A stretch of DNA of 64,000 nt, taken from an uncultured Prevotellaceae bacterium. Its GTDB lineage: Bacteria > Bacteroidota > Bacteroidia > Bacteroidales > Bacteroidaceae. How positions within the stretch are numbered: the first letter of the stretch is position 1; the number at the start of each line of letters is the position of its first letter. The position numbers and the translations under genes are program-made. The stretch spans positions 1-64,000 of the forward strand of contig CAMKSE010000017.1 of assembly GCA_946415365.1 (NCBI GenBank). Reading direction: 5' to 3'. The notes under the pieces were generated by a model. It did no database searches, had not been told where the DNA came from, and was given only the letters and a program-made list of their open reading frames with translations. Shown here piece by piece: positions 1-8,762 of this stretch.

Positions 1-1
1 G

Positions 2-122
2 GTTTAGGTTTAACCATGTATATATACATGCCTTCATAACCTCAATCAAACGTACTGAATCACACGACGGGTTTAGTTTACTCCTTATATGTATATAAGC
101 CTCTCTAAACTTAAACCTAAAC
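2..122. repeat. Inverted repeat in a gene-free start of the window
   Basis: Perfect 12-bp arms lie at 2-13 (GTTTAGGTTTAA) and 111-122 (TTAAACCTAAAC). A partial copy (GTTTAGTTTA) is at 71-80. The spacer holds two short palindromic words, TGTATATATACA near 18-29 and TTATATGTATATAA near 85-98. No supported gene lies in 1-452. A lone TACTTTTG box on the plus strand near 205 has no open frame after it. The arms could be an operator, a terminator of a gene outside the window, or an element end. Confidence 0.5.
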
Positions 123-452
123 TTTTCAGGGCAACTTTTTTTCTTGACCGAACATCGAATAAAAAAAGTACCGAAACCATTCTTTAGTTCCAGCTATTAT
201 TCGTACTTTTGCAACTGCAGAAGTCGCAAAAGACGAGATGCCTGGATGAAGTTCCATTGATTTCCACGGAGGTACATCCTTCGATGTGATCACAGGTCTT
301 CTGAAGGTTATAAAGGTGACGGGAAACAGAGAAACTGCAACCAAACAGCAGAATTTGCCCGTTAACGAAACTTAAATATGTTAAAGTAAAAACGCTGTTT
401 TCCGCTTGACACGCGGTTTTCAGACGTTGAATTTGATAGTCAAAAATCTTAG

Positions 453-761
453 TCAATCATAGTATTCGATATTCAGCTCATCGCTAACGTTGAAATCATC
501 ATGGAACTCATCATCATACGAATAGACGATTCGCATGCCGCGATAGGCAGAAGGGACTTTCAATGTTTCCAGCAGATGCCATTTGGGACGGCCATAGTCG
601 TATGATTCCCTGTCAAGGAGAATGCGGTTGGAAACAAAGTCAAAGTGATAGTATCCACCGCCGATACACTGGTCATCCGGCTTCAGCAGATGCTTATGCA
701 GGTTGACCATACCAAGGCGAAAGTAGCCATCCATTGTGATGATGAACTTGGGGAGTATCAT
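453..761 (-). CDS. Hypothetical protein, 102 aa
   Basis: I do not recognise this protein. It is a compact soluble protein, rich in Tyr and Asp, with a core reading YYHFDFVSNRILLDRES followed by YDYGRPKWHLLETLKVP and an acidic C-terminus ending NIEYYD. There is no signal peptide or membrane segment. It starts 30 bp after the stop of the aminotransferase on the same strand, so the two probably share a transcript. Nothing in the sequence assigns a function. The reading frame has the composition of a real gene but no motif, so confidence is moderate. Confidence 0.55.
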   Translation of the reverse strand: MILPKFIITMDGYFRLGMVNLHKHLLKPDDQCIGGGYYHFDFVSNRILLDRESYDYGRPKWHLLETLKVPSAYRGMRIVYSYDDEFHDDFNVSDELNIEYYD

Positions 762-791
762 AGAGTTATTTCTATCTGTTGTACCATATAT

Positions 792-1961
792 TCAACGATA
801 TTTCTCAGCTTTTGCATCCATTTCTGACAGGCGGTCGAGGGCGGCAAGAAGGGTCTCGTCACGCTTGGCAAAATGGAAACGGATCAGGTGGTTCACATCT
901 TCGCGGAAGAAGCAACTGCCAGGCACTGCCCCTACTCCGACATGTTCGGCCAGCCATTCACAGAAATGCAAGTCGTCCTTCACGCCGTACTTTGAAACAT
1001 CGAGCAACACGTAGTAGGCTCCTTGCGGATCAGTGAACGTCAGTCCGAACTGGCGCAGACCGTCGCAGAAGAGCTGCTTCATGTGGGTGTAGTGCGCCTG
1101 AAGTTTGTCATAGTAGCTGTCAGGGAAGCACAGTCCGACGGTTGCCGCCTCCATCAGGGGAGCCGCTGCGCCGACGGTCAGGAAATCATGCACCTTCTTC
1201 ACACGGTCGATAATACGCTCTGGGGCGATGACATAGCCCAGGCGCCAACCTGTGATGCTGTAAGTCTTGGAGAGTGAACTGCAAGATATGGTGCGCTCCC
1301 ACATGCCGGGCAGCGTGGATATATAAACATGCTTGTGCGGAGCATAGACGATATGTTCATATACCTCATCCGTGATCACATAACCGTCGTATCTGATTAC
1401 TATGTCAGCAATCTGCTCAAGTTCCTGACGAGTGAAAACCTTGCCGCACGGATTGGACGGGTTGCACAGCACCAGCGCCTTGGCTCCCTGCCTGAAAGCA
1501 TCCTCAATCAGGTTGGCATCGAATGAAAATGTAGGTGGAACAAGAGGGATATATACAGGTTCAGCCCCTGTTAGGATCGTGTCAGCAGTATAATTCTCGT
1601 AGAACGGCGAGAAAATGGCCACCTTGTCGCCAGGGTTTACCACAGTCATCATCGCCGCCATCATCGCCTCCGTCGAGCCACACGTCACAACGATGTTCTT
1701 ATAGGCATCTATCGGCAGTCCCGTCCAACGGCTCTGCTTCCTAGCCAACGCCTCACGGAAGTTCTGCGATCCCCAAGTGATGGCATACTGATGCGGACCG
1801 ACGGATGCAATCTCTGCCAACCTATCGGTAATCTCCCGTGGCGGGTCGAAATCAGGGAATCCCTGCGAGAGGTTGATGGCCTCGTAGCGGTTGCTGATGC
1901 GGGTCATGCGCCGAATGATAGAATCCGTGAAGCCCGCCGTGCGTGTGGATAGTAGTCTCAT
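792..1961 (-). CDS. PLP-dependent aminotransferase, class I/II
   Basis: This 389-aa protein is a full-length fold-type I aminotransferase of the methionine/kynurenine (YbdL-like) branch. The N-terminal INLSQGFPDFDPP segment is typical of that branch. The cofactor region includes NPSNPCGKVF (about 167-176) and ITDEVYEHIVY (about 196-206). SLSKTYSITGWRLGY carries the Schiff-base lysine at residue 232, and the conserved C-terminal Arg lies in LIRFHFA. It should transfer an amino group between an amino acid and a 2-oxo acid in the cytoplasm; the substrate (Met, Gln or aromatic) cannot be read from sequence. A TATCTTTG promoter box at 2003-2010 lies upstream, back to back with the promoter of the polymerase gene. 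Confidence 0.93.
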   Translation of the reverse strand: MRLLSTRTAGFTDSIIRRMTRISNRYEAINLSQGFPDFDPPREITDRLAEIASVGPHQYAITWGSQNFREALARKQSRWTGLPIDAYKNIVVTCGSTEAMMAAMMTVVNPGDKVAIFSPFYENYTADTILTGAEPVYIPLVPPTFSFDANLIEDAFRQGAKALVLCNPSNPCGKVFTRQELEQIADIVIRYDGYVITDEVYEHIVYAPHKHVYISTLPGMWERTISCSSLSKTYSITGWRLGYVIAPERIIDRVKKVHDFLTVGAAAPLMEAATVGLCFPDSYYDKLQAHYTHMKQLFCDGLRQFGLTFTDPQGAYYVLLDVSKYGVKDDLHFCEWLAEHVGVGAVPGSCFFREDVNHLIRFHFAKRDETLLAALDRLSEMDAKAEKYR

Positions 1962-2002
1962 TTCTTTCTGTAGTCCATCTTAATAATTTGTAAAGTTGGA
2001 TG

Positions 2003-2010
2003 CAAAGATA
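2003..2010 (-). promoter_or_regulatory. -7 box of the aminotransferase promoter
   Basis: Read on the minus strand this is TATCTTTG followed by CATCC, matching the Bacteroidota TAnnTTTG element. It lies 42 bp upstream of the aminotransferase start codon. Confidence 0.7.
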
Positions 2011-2032
2011 CGAATAATAAAGAGAAAATGAG

Positions 2033-2040
2033 TACCTTTG
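2033..2040 (+). promoter_or_regulatory. -7 box of the Y-family polymerase promoter
   Basis: TACCTTTG followed by CAAAG, 52 bp upstream of the polymerase start. It is only 22 bp from the opposite-facing aminotransferase box, so the two promoters are divergent and closely packed. Confidence 0.7.
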
Positions 2041-2091
2041 CAAAGAAATATGATTTGGATGGAGAAAATAATAGGAGAACATTTGTAAGGC

Positions 2092-3600
2092 ATGAAGCAC
2101 AGCAAAACTTATATTGCCATCGATCTGAAGTCGTTCTATGCTTCAGTGGAGTGTGTGGACAGAGGGCTTGACCCGCTGACCACAAACCTCGTCGTGGCTG
2201 ATGTAAGCCGGACTGACAAGACTATCTGCCTGGCCATTTCTCCATCATTGAAAGCATACGGAATCGGAGGAAGAGCCAGACTTTTTGAAGTTGTACAGAA
2301 GGTACGGGAAATCAATAACGAGCGCAAAAGAGCTGCAGGCTGGAGAATGACAGGGAAATCATACCACGACCCAGACCTGAAAGCACATCCTGACCTTGAA
2401 CTCGACTACATCGCTGCCCCACCCCGTATGGCTCACTACATAGAGGTAAGTACCAAAGTCTATCAGACTTACCTCAAATACATTGCTCCAGAAGACATAC
2501 ACGTCTATAGCATCGATGAGGTGTTCATGGATGTGACAGCCTATCTGCGGACTTACAAAATGACGGCTCATCAACTGGCGATAAAGATGATCCGCGACGT
2601 GCTGGCCACTACAGGCATCACGGCAACGACAGGAATCGGCACAAACATGTATCTGGCAAAGGTAGCTATGGATATTATGGCCAAGAAGTCCCCTGCCGAT
2701 AAGGATGGTGTGCGTATTGCCGAATTGGATGAAATGTCGTATCGACGTGAATTATGGGACTATCGCCCTCTGACCAAGTTCTGGCGTGTTGGGCGTGGTA
2801 TAGCCGAGAAACTGGCAGTCTATGGCATTGACACGATGGGAAAGATAGCCCGGATGTCAATACAGAACGAAGGGCTGCTATACCGTCTCTTTGGCGTGAA
2901 TGCAGAACTGCTGATAGACCATGCTTGGGGCTGGGAGCCGTGTACGATGGAGGCTGTGAAAGCATATCGGCCAGAGACCAACTCCTTCAGCAGCGGACAG
3001 GTGCTGCAAGAGCCATACACTTTCAAGAAAGCCCGTGTGGTGATACAGGAAATGGCCGAAGGAATGGCACTCGACCTCGTATCGAAGCGTCTGGTGACTG
3101 ACCAGCTGGTGCTGACCGTCGGCTATGATGCAGAATGTCTGACACGTCCTGAAATCCGCGAAAAGTATCATGGTGAGATTACCACCAACTACTACGGAAA
3201 GGCTGTGCCAAAGCATGCTCACGGCACTTTCAACTTCGAGAGACCGACATCATCATCGCGACTCATCATGGATGGGGCAACAGAGTTGTTTGACCGTCAG
3301 GTGAATCCCGATTTGCTCATCCGCAGGCTGAACCTGACAACGAACCATGTGGTATCAGAGGCATCGGTAGAAGCACAGGACAGTGCTCCCCAGCAACTTG
3401 ATCTCTTCACCGACTACGAAGCATTAGAGAAGCAGCGTCAGGAAGAGCAAGCCAAGCTCGACAAGGAGCGCAGGATGCAGGAGGCACAGTTGAAAATCAA
3501 AAAGCGTTTCGGCAAGAATGCCATCCTTCGAGGTCTGAACTTCGAGGAAGGTGCCACTGCCAAAGAGCGCAACAAACAAATAGGAGGGCACAAGGCTTGA
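2092..3600 (+). CDS. Y-family DNA polymerase (DinB/UvrX-like)
   Basis: This 502-aa protein is a translesion DNA polymerase. The N-terminal catalytic motif YIAIDLKSFYASVECVDRG carries the first metal-binding Asp. The palm motif YSIDEVFMDVT (about residue 140) carries the second Asp/Glu pair. ATTGIGTNMYLAKVAMDI matches the conserved palm helix, and GRGIAEKLAVYGI is the helix-hairpin-helix thumb. The little-finger domain follows. The C-terminus (about 430-500) is a charged helical tail rich in E, K, Q and R, with a QLDLF stretch (about 433-437) that resembles a sliding-clamp-binding motif. It belongs to the UvrX/YqjW-like branch common on mobile elements. A short YolD-like gene follows, as is usual for this branch. 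A second, unrelated UmuC lies at 25 kb. Confidence 0.93.
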   Translation: MKHSKTYIAIDLKSFYASVECVDRGLDPLTTNLVVADVSRTDKTICLAISPSLKAYGIGGRARLFEVVQKVREINNERKRAAGWRMTGKSYHDPDLKAHPDLELDYIAAPPRMAHYIEVSTKVYQTYLKYIAPEDIHVYSIDEVFMDVTAYLRTYKMTAHQLAIKMIRDVLATTGITATTGIGTNMYLAKVAMDIMAKKSPADKDGVRIAELDEMSYRRELWDYRPLTKFWRVGRGIAEKLAVYGIDTMGKIARMSIQNEGLLYRLFGVNAELLIDHAWGWEPCTMEAVKAYRPETNSFSSGQVLQEPYTFKKARVVIQEMAEGMALDLVSKRLVTDQLVLTVGYDAECLTRPEIREKYHGEITTNYYGKAVPKHAHGTFNFERPTSSSRLIMDGATELFDRQVNPDLLIRRLNLTTNHVVSEASVEAQDSAPQQLDLFTDYEALEKQRQEEQAKLDKERRMQEAQLKIKKRFGKNAILRGLNFEEGATAKERNKQIGGHKA

Positions 3601-3604
3601 AGAT

Positions 3605-3632
3605 AATTGAGAATTGAAAATTGAAAATTGAG
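3605..3632. repeat. Heptamer repeat, four units (AATTGAA type)
   Basis: Four 7-bp units with consensus AATTGAA/AATTGAG run from 3605 to 3632, filling the gap between the polymerase stop and the next start. The same heptamer, on either strand, recurs at 6211-6238, 8271-8298, 9717-9762 and 22660-22687. Confidence 0.8.
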
Positions 3633-3633
3633 A

Positions 3634-3777
3634 ATGGATCATTACGACGATATCATCAATCTGCCACATTACGAGCCAAAGCATCATCCGAGGATGTCGA
3701 TGTGGAACCGTGCAGCCCAGTTTGCGCCCTTTGCCGCACTGACAGGCTTTGAAGATGCCATTCAAAATTCCCAATAA
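3634..3777 (+). CDS. Short YolD-like protein, probably truncated
   Basis: A 47-aa frame starting directly behind the heptamer repeat. It contains the block MSMWNRAAQFAPFAALTGFED, which is the hallmark of the small YolD-like proteins encoded next to UvrX-type polymerases. Family members usually continue past this block for several tens of residues. Here the frame ends after AIQNSQ, so the protein is either a minimal version or a 3'-truncated one. Its role in polymerase function is not established in the family. The position 33 bp behind the polymerase supports the pairing. Confidence 0.6.
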   Translation: MDHYDDIINLPHYEPKHHPRMSMWNRAAQFAPFAALTGFEDAIQNSQ

Positions 3778-3823
3778 ACTATAAAACACGCGTCGAAATC
3801 ACGATGATTCAGGATTTTCTTCG

Positions 3824-3831
3824 TAAATTTG
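3824..3831 (+). promoter_or_regulatory. -7 box deciding the start of the TlpA-hydrolase gene
   Basis: TAAATTTG lies downstream of an in-frame ATG at 3804, so transcription should begin near 3837. This favours the start codon at 3858, which gives a clean signal peptide. Confidence 0.6.
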
Positions 3832-3857
3832 CAGGGAATAAATCATCAGACGAAATA

Positions 3858-5198
3858 ATGAAGAATATGAAAAAGGGTACATTATTAATGTTTGCACTGC
3901 TCTTGATGGGAGCAACAGTGACAAAAGCACAGTCCGAACAGCCGGACTTTGACGACAAGTATGCAACGGAATTGATGAAGGCCGGCACGGTGGCGCCTGA
4001 CTTCAAAATGAAAACGCCAGACGGCAAGACCATTCAGTTCGCGAAGTTTGCAAAAGGCAAAACGGTGGTACTCGACTTCTGGGCATCGTGGTGCCCTGAC
4101 TGCCGCAAGGATGCGCCGGAGGTGGTGCGCCTGTACGAGAAGTACCGCCAACATGGCATCGAGTTCATCGGCATCTCGATGGACACTGACGTGGAAGCCT
4201 GGCAGAAGGCCATCGAGAAGTATGGCATCACCTACCCGCAGGTGAGCGAGCTGAAGAAGTTCAAAGAGACGGACATCGCCAAGGCTTACGGCGTGAAGTG
4301 GATTCCGTCGATGGTGGTCGTGGGTCCTGACGGACAGGTGAAACTCTCGACGGTGCTGACATACAAAGTGGATAAATACCTGAAGGAACTGACGACGGGC
4401 AAATATACAGGCCCAGGCAAGGGCGAGACCGTATTCATCGACGGCGACCATGGACGGCTGAAGGCCCTCATCCAGAAGCCCGCGTTGCAGCAGGGCGAGA
4501 AATGCCCGATGGTCATCTTCTGTCACGGATTCAGCGGCACGAAAGACGGCCCGCTGTTTGAACTCGTGGCCGACACTCTGCAGGCTCACGGCATCGCCAG
4601 CATCCGTTTCGACTTCAACGGACACGGCGAGAGCGAGGGCGAATTCAAGGACATGACCGTCCCCAACGAAATCGAGGATGCTAAGAAGGTGGTGGAGTAT
4701 GTGAGCGACCTGAGATACGTTAGTTCACTGGCCATTGTGGGCCATTCGCAGGGCGGCGTAGTGGCTGCGATGACGGCCGGCCAACTGAGTGAGGAGCTGG
4801 GCGAGTCCCCATTCAAGGCAGTGGTCCTGATGGCTCCTGCCGCCGTGTTGCGCGACGATGCCATACGTGGCAGCACGATGGGTAAGCAGTATGATCCCTT
4901 CGATCCAGGCGAGTATGTGGAGTTGTGGGGTGGTCTGAAACTTGGTGGCCAGTATATCCGCACAGCCTTCAGCCTGCCTATCTATGAGACGGCGGCAAAG
5001 TATCAGGGACCAGCTCTCGTCATCCACGGCAATGCCGACCGCGTGGTGCCTTACACCTACGGCGAGCGGTTCCATCAGATATGGCCTAAGAGCGAACTAG
5101 TCATTCAGGAATATTTCGACCACGGATTCTCACAGAACATCTATCGCGCGACGGACATCGTATCGGAGTACTTGATTAATCAGTTGAAGAGCAAATGA
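3858..5198 (+). CDS. Thioredoxin (TlpA)-alpha/beta hydrolase fusion, exported
   Basis: The 446-aa protein has a signal peptide (residues 1-24, ending TKAQ) and then two complete enzyme domains. Residues 40-180 are a TlpA/ResA-like thioredoxin fold with the redox motif WASWCPDCRK (Cys79, Cys82) and the cis-Pro loop in VKWIPSMVVV. Residues 190-446 are an alpha/beta hydrolase with nucleophile Ser297 in GHSQGG, Asp394 in HGNADRVVP and His422 in FDHGFS. Both active sites look intact. It should act in the periplasm, reducing or rearranging thiols and hydrolysing an ester or amide of unknown identity. The first domain is usually a stand-alone protein, so the fusion is unusual. A strong bidirectional hairpin ends the gene. 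Confidence 0.9.
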   Translation: MKNMKKGTLLMFALLLMGATVTKAQSEQPDFDDKYATELMKAGTVAPDFKMKTPDGKTIQFAKFAKGKTVVLDFWASWCPDCRKDAPEVVRLYEKYRQHGIEFIGISMDTDVEAWQKAIEKYGITYPQVSELKKFKETDIAKAYGVKWIPSMVVVGPDGQVKLSTVLTYKVDKYLKELTTGKYTGPGKGETVFIDGDHGRLKALIQKPALQQGEKCPMVIFCHGFSGTKDGPLFELVADTLQAHGIASIRFDFNGHGESEGEFKDMTVPNEIEDAKKVVEYVSDLRYVSSLAIVGHSQGGVVAAMTAGQLSEELGESPFKAVVLMAPAAVLRDDAIRGSTMGKQYDPFDPGEYVELWGGLKLGGQYIRTAFSLPIYETAAKYQGPALVIHGNADRVVPYTYGERFHQIWPKSELVIQEYFDHGFSQNIYRATDIVSEYLINQLKSK

Positions 5199-5205
5199 TG
5201 TGACT

Positions 5206-5249
5206 AAATAAAAGATGTGGGAGCCGATTGGTTCCCACATCTTTTATTT
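5206..5249. terminator. Bidirectional terminator between convergent genes
   Basis: Arms at 5206-5225 and 5230-5249 pair over 20 bp with one mismatch and a 4-nt loop (GATT). A-rich and T-rich ends lie on both sides, so it can terminate both the hydrolase gene and the reductase gene. It overlaps the last codons of the reductase. Confidence 0.85.
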
Positions 5250-6164
5250 TGATTCTCTTCCGTCAGTCTCCAGGAACCGCAGTTCTGCCTCCAGCATCTC
5301 CAGCTTCGGCATAGGACAGCCTGCCTCGCGGGCAATCTCCAGAGGACGCGTGTAGAGATAGTAAATCTCCATGCGACGGTGGAAGTCGTAGTCCAGCCGC
5401 ATGGACGGCGAATAGGGCGTCATCGCATCAGTGGTCGCAATCATCTTGTCGACAAACGATTCATCAAGGTTCTTCACGCCCAGGTGCTGGGCAGTTCTGA
5501 CCACCTCCATCATCTGCTCACGAATCAGTTGACGGGTCGCCTTGTTCTTCAGCAGCAGGTCTGTCTGCGTGTGCAGCGCTACGGTCATACCGTTGAACGG
5601 CATGTTCCATACAGCCTTTTTCCATCGTGCCTCATGATATTCCACCAGTCCCGTCTCGATGCCGGCCTGACGGAACTCATCGACTACGGCCTGCATCAGC
5701 GCTTCATCCTTGCAAGAGTAATTGGCCAGATTGATGCTGCCATAACACTGGTGATTGACTCTGCCGGGCTCTGTCTTGGCTGAACAGATAAAGGCCAGTC
5801 CGGCAGCCAGCTGCACGTCAGGGAACATCTTCTGCACATCCTCCTCCACGCCAATGCCGTTCTGGATGAGCACCACAAGTGTATTGTCATGGAGCAATGG
5901 TGGCAGCAACGTCTGCAGTTTGCCGTTGTTGACGGATTTCAGACACACCAGCACCACGTCGCACTTCGGCATGTCCTCCGTAGACAGATAGGCGTTTACG
6001 TCAGTCAGATGGAATGAGCCATCGCAGGAGTCTACCTGTAGGCCGTGCTGTTTCACATACTCATAATCGCTGCGCAGCAGGAAATGTACTTCCTGTCCTG
6101 CACGAGCCAATTTTGCTCCATAAAATCCGCCAATGGCACCAGCGCCGATGATTCCGTATCTCAT
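5244..6164 (-). CDS. panE: 2-dehydropantoate 2-reductase (ketopantoate reductase)
   Basis: This 306-aa protein has the N-terminal Rossmann motif GAGAIGGFYGAKLARAG for NADPH, the QNGIGVEE segment near residue 100, and the catalytic region ARWKKAVWNMPFNGMTV (about 188-204) with the conserved Lys and Asn. The C-terminal helical domain ends in SMRLDYDFHRRMEIYYLYTRPLEIAREAG, where the S-M-D-R/H cluster typical of PanE-like enzymes sits. It should reduce 2-dehydropantoate to pantoate in coenzyme A biosynthesis. Some members of this family act on other 2-oxo acids, so the substrate is inferred. A TACCTTTG box lies on the minus strand at 6196-6203. The C-terminus overlaps the shared terminator. Confidence 0.88.
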   Translation of the reverse strand: MRYGIIGAGAIGGFYGAKLARAGQEVHFLLRSDYEYVKQHGLQVDSCDGSFHLTDVNAYLSTEDMPKCDVVLVCLKSVNNGKLQTLLPPLLHDNTLVVLIQNGIGVEEDVQKMFPDVQLAAGLAFICSAKTEPGRVNHQCYGSINLANYSCKDEALMQAVVDEFRQAGIETGLVEYHEARWKKAVWNMPFNGMTVALHTQTDLLLKNKATRQLIREQMMEVVRTAQHLGVKNLDESFVDKMIATTDAMTPYSPSMRLDYDFHRRMEIYYLYTRPLEIAREAGCPMPKLEMLEAELRFLETDGRESK

Positions 6165-6210
6165 ATTGAAAACTTTATTCTAAAAATGCGGCGGCAAAGG
6201 TACGAATAAA

Positions 6211-6238
6211 TTTCAATTTTCAATTATCAATTTTCAAT
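6211..6238. repeat. Heptamer repeat, four units (TTTCAAT type)
   Basis: Four 7-bp units (TTTCAAT, TTTCAAT, TATCAAT, TTTCAAT) lie between the reductase promoter and the first copy of the 77-bp promoter element. Confidence 0.8.
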
Positions 6239-6247
6239 TTTTTATGT

Positions 6248-6324
6248 CATTCGTCACAAACTCCTGCATAATATCCCACTTATGCAGGGATTTCTGCAAC
6301 TATCTGTAATTTTGCAGCGTCAAA
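6248..6324 (+). promoter_or_regulatory. 77-bp recurrent promoter element, copy A
   Basis: The copy begins CATTCGTCACAAA and carries ATATCCCA at positions 24-31, GCAAC at 49-53, the -7 box TAATTTTG, and ends GCAGCGTCAAA. It aligns without gaps to copies B, C and F and lies 44 bp upstream of the receptor gene at 6369. Confidence 0.8.
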
Positions 6325-6368
6325 TACGACAAACGATATAAAGGTAAAAAGGTAAAAAAGCAAAGGAT

Positions 6369-8756
6369 ATGAAAAAGAATGTATTTAGGATGACAGCTCT
6401 CATGGCTGCAATGATGATGACGATGACAAGTTTCGCTGAGACACAGGACTGGGGCGGACGAGTGATTGACGAGAAGGGCGAACCGATGCCCTATGTGAAT
6501 GTGGTGCTGCTGTCACTGCCAGACTCGGCCTTCGTGCAGGGCGCGATGACAGACATGGACGGCGTGTTCAAGATTGTGACAGACGTGAACCAGGGACTGT
6601 TCAAGGTAACCAGCGTGGGCTACCAGACCTTATATATAAATGCAGGCGAGGGCCTGACCATCCAGATGAAGGAGGATACGCAGCTGCTCAGTGAGGTTGT
6701 GGTGAAGGGTCAGTTGCCGAAGACTCACGTAAAGGGCGACGCCATGCGCACCACCGTCGCTGGCACGATACTGGAGAAGGCAGGAACCGTCTCAGATGCC
6801 CTGTCGAAGATTCCTTCGCTGGAGGCTGAGCGCGACGGCGGCGTGAAGGTGCTGGGCCGTGGCGATGCCGAGGTGTATATCAACGGCCGACGGGTGCAGG
6901 ACATGAAGGAACTCTCTCGTCTGCGCTCCGACCAGATCCAGCATGTCGATGTGGTGCAGAACCCTGGTGCCCGTTATGCCGCATCAACCAAGGCCGTCGT
7001 TCGTATCACATTGAAGAAAGCACAGGGCGAAGGCTTCAGTTTCCAGAACAGCACGCAGTACATGTACCAGTACGGCGGTTCACTGAACGATAACTTCACC
7101 GCCAACTACCGTACTGGCGGACTCGACGTGACGGGTTCATTCTGGGTGGGCACCTATAATCACTACAAGGGCTTACAAGTTAACGATATGCTTTACTACG
7201 TGGGGCCAGATCAGGTGACAGGTCACTCCACCCAGGAGATCAGACACCCTTAGCACGCCTGGTCGCCGCAGTTGCAGTTGAACTATATGGTCAACGAGAA
7301 CCACACCTTTGGCGCCTACTACAAATACGACCGCACGCCCAGCGGCGAGACGAAAGGCGACTACCTGACGGATATGTTCGAGAACGGCATCTTGACTGAG
7401 CATTCCGCGAGCGACATCTGGCAGGACGAAAGCATCAAGAAGCACATCTTCAACGCCTATTACAACGGTAAGGTAGGACAGTTGGGCATCGACCTGAACA
7501 TCGACGGACTCTTCGACGACACCAAGACGCCAGGCCGCACGACGGAGCAGACGACGCTCGTCGGCGCAGCCCCCGTCGACCGCACCATCGAGAACAATAC
7601 CGACAATGCCAACAACTTCTGGGCCTCGAAGCTTATCTTCAGCTATCCTATATTGAAAGGTAACCTCTCCCTGGGTGGCGAGTACAGCTACAACCACCGC
7701 ACGGATGCCTACACATTCCTGGCTTCTGACTATGTGCCCGTGAAGGCTACAGACACGGAGATCAACGAGAAGTCGGCAGCTGGTTTCGTCGAGTACGGCC
7801 GTCAGTTCGGCAAGGTGTTCGCCCAGGCAGGTCTGCGCTATGAGCATCTGACGAACGACTACTTTAATTTCGGCCAGCGCGAGGACGAGGTATGCCGCAA
7901 CTACGGCGACTGGTTCCCCACCGCTACCCTCTCCGCTCCCATCGGAAAGATGCAACTGAGCCTGTCGTATCGCCGCGACATCCAGCGTCCGGCCTACGCC
8001 AACCTCACCAGTTCGACGATCTACGTCAACCGTTACACCTACCAGAGCGGCAACCCCTACCTGCAGCCGACCTATACCCATAGTCTCGTGCTGAATGCCA
8101 GTTACAAGTGGGCGAACCTCTCGCTGAACTACGCCCGCAACAAGGATGTCGTCACGATGTCAACCGAGCCCTTCCCAGGTTCTGAGGATCCCCTCGTCAG
8201 CCTCGTGCGACCCATCAACAGTGCCGACGATTACAACCAGTTCACCGTCAATCTCTCGGCCAGTCCTAGTTTTCAATTCTCAATTTTCAATTCTCAATTG
8301 AATTGGCATCCTATGTGGTACGCCTTCGCGATATTCCAAAACTACAAGTCGCCGACGGCTGATGGCTCCATACTGACGCTGACCCGTCCGTACTTCACAT
8401 TCGTCTGGCAGAACGACATCGAACTGCCGAAGGACTTCCGCCTGCACGCTGCTGCCCAGTGGGCCAACAAGGGAGACTACAACAACAACCGCATCACTTC
8501 CAACCGCTTTAATGCAGAACTCGGCATCCAGCGCGACTTCAATCTCCGCCGTCTCGGACAGCTGACCCTCGATGTGCGTTGCGTTGACATCTTCAACACC
8601 AACAAGACCGATGCCATCATCTACGGCATCCGCGAGTTGTCCGTCAGCAACCCCGCCCGCCGCACCTTCCTCATCGACCTCGTCTGGAAGTTCAACGAGG
8701 CCCGTTCGAAGTATCGCGGAAGTGGTGCCGGCGAGAAGCAAAAAGCCCGTATGTAG
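6369..8756 (+). pseudogene. Outer-membrane receptor (OMP beta-barrel/TonB type) interrupted by TAG
   Basis: The frame encodes a receptor of 795 codons. It has a signal peptide (residues 1-24), a carboxypeptidase-like regulatory domain (GGRVIDEKGEPMPYVNVVL), a plug-like domain (VYINGRRVQDMKELSRL, QNPGARY) and a large beta-barrel. Codon 295 (7251-7253) is TAG. The same frame continues to 8756 without a shift, and the region after it (HAWSPQLQLNYMVNENHTFG) matches the barrel of the paralog at 19968. This looks like a nonsense mutation, possibly from CAG. The C-terminal tail RSKYRGSGAGEKQKARM is shared with two other receptors here. A heptamer repeat is embedded at 8271-8298. As read, only a 294-aa fragment would be made. 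Confidence 0.85.
8271..8298. repeat. Heptamer repeat inside the receptor reading frame
   Basis: Four units (TTTCAAT/TCTCAAT) identical in type to the intergenic heptamers sit inside the barrel coding region and are translated as FQFSIFNSQ. The frame stays open across them. Confidence 0.75.
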
Positions 8757-8762
8757 TTTTAC

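Noticed and set aside
126..456. Two overlapping minus-strand frames (72 and 90 codons)
   Set aside because: No promoter, no motif and no good start (one needs TTG). They look like chance frames in a gene-free stretch.
7251..7253. TAG recoding in the broken receptor
   Set aside because: The same gene and the primase gene use TAG as the final stop, and no suppressor tRNA or recoding signal was seen.
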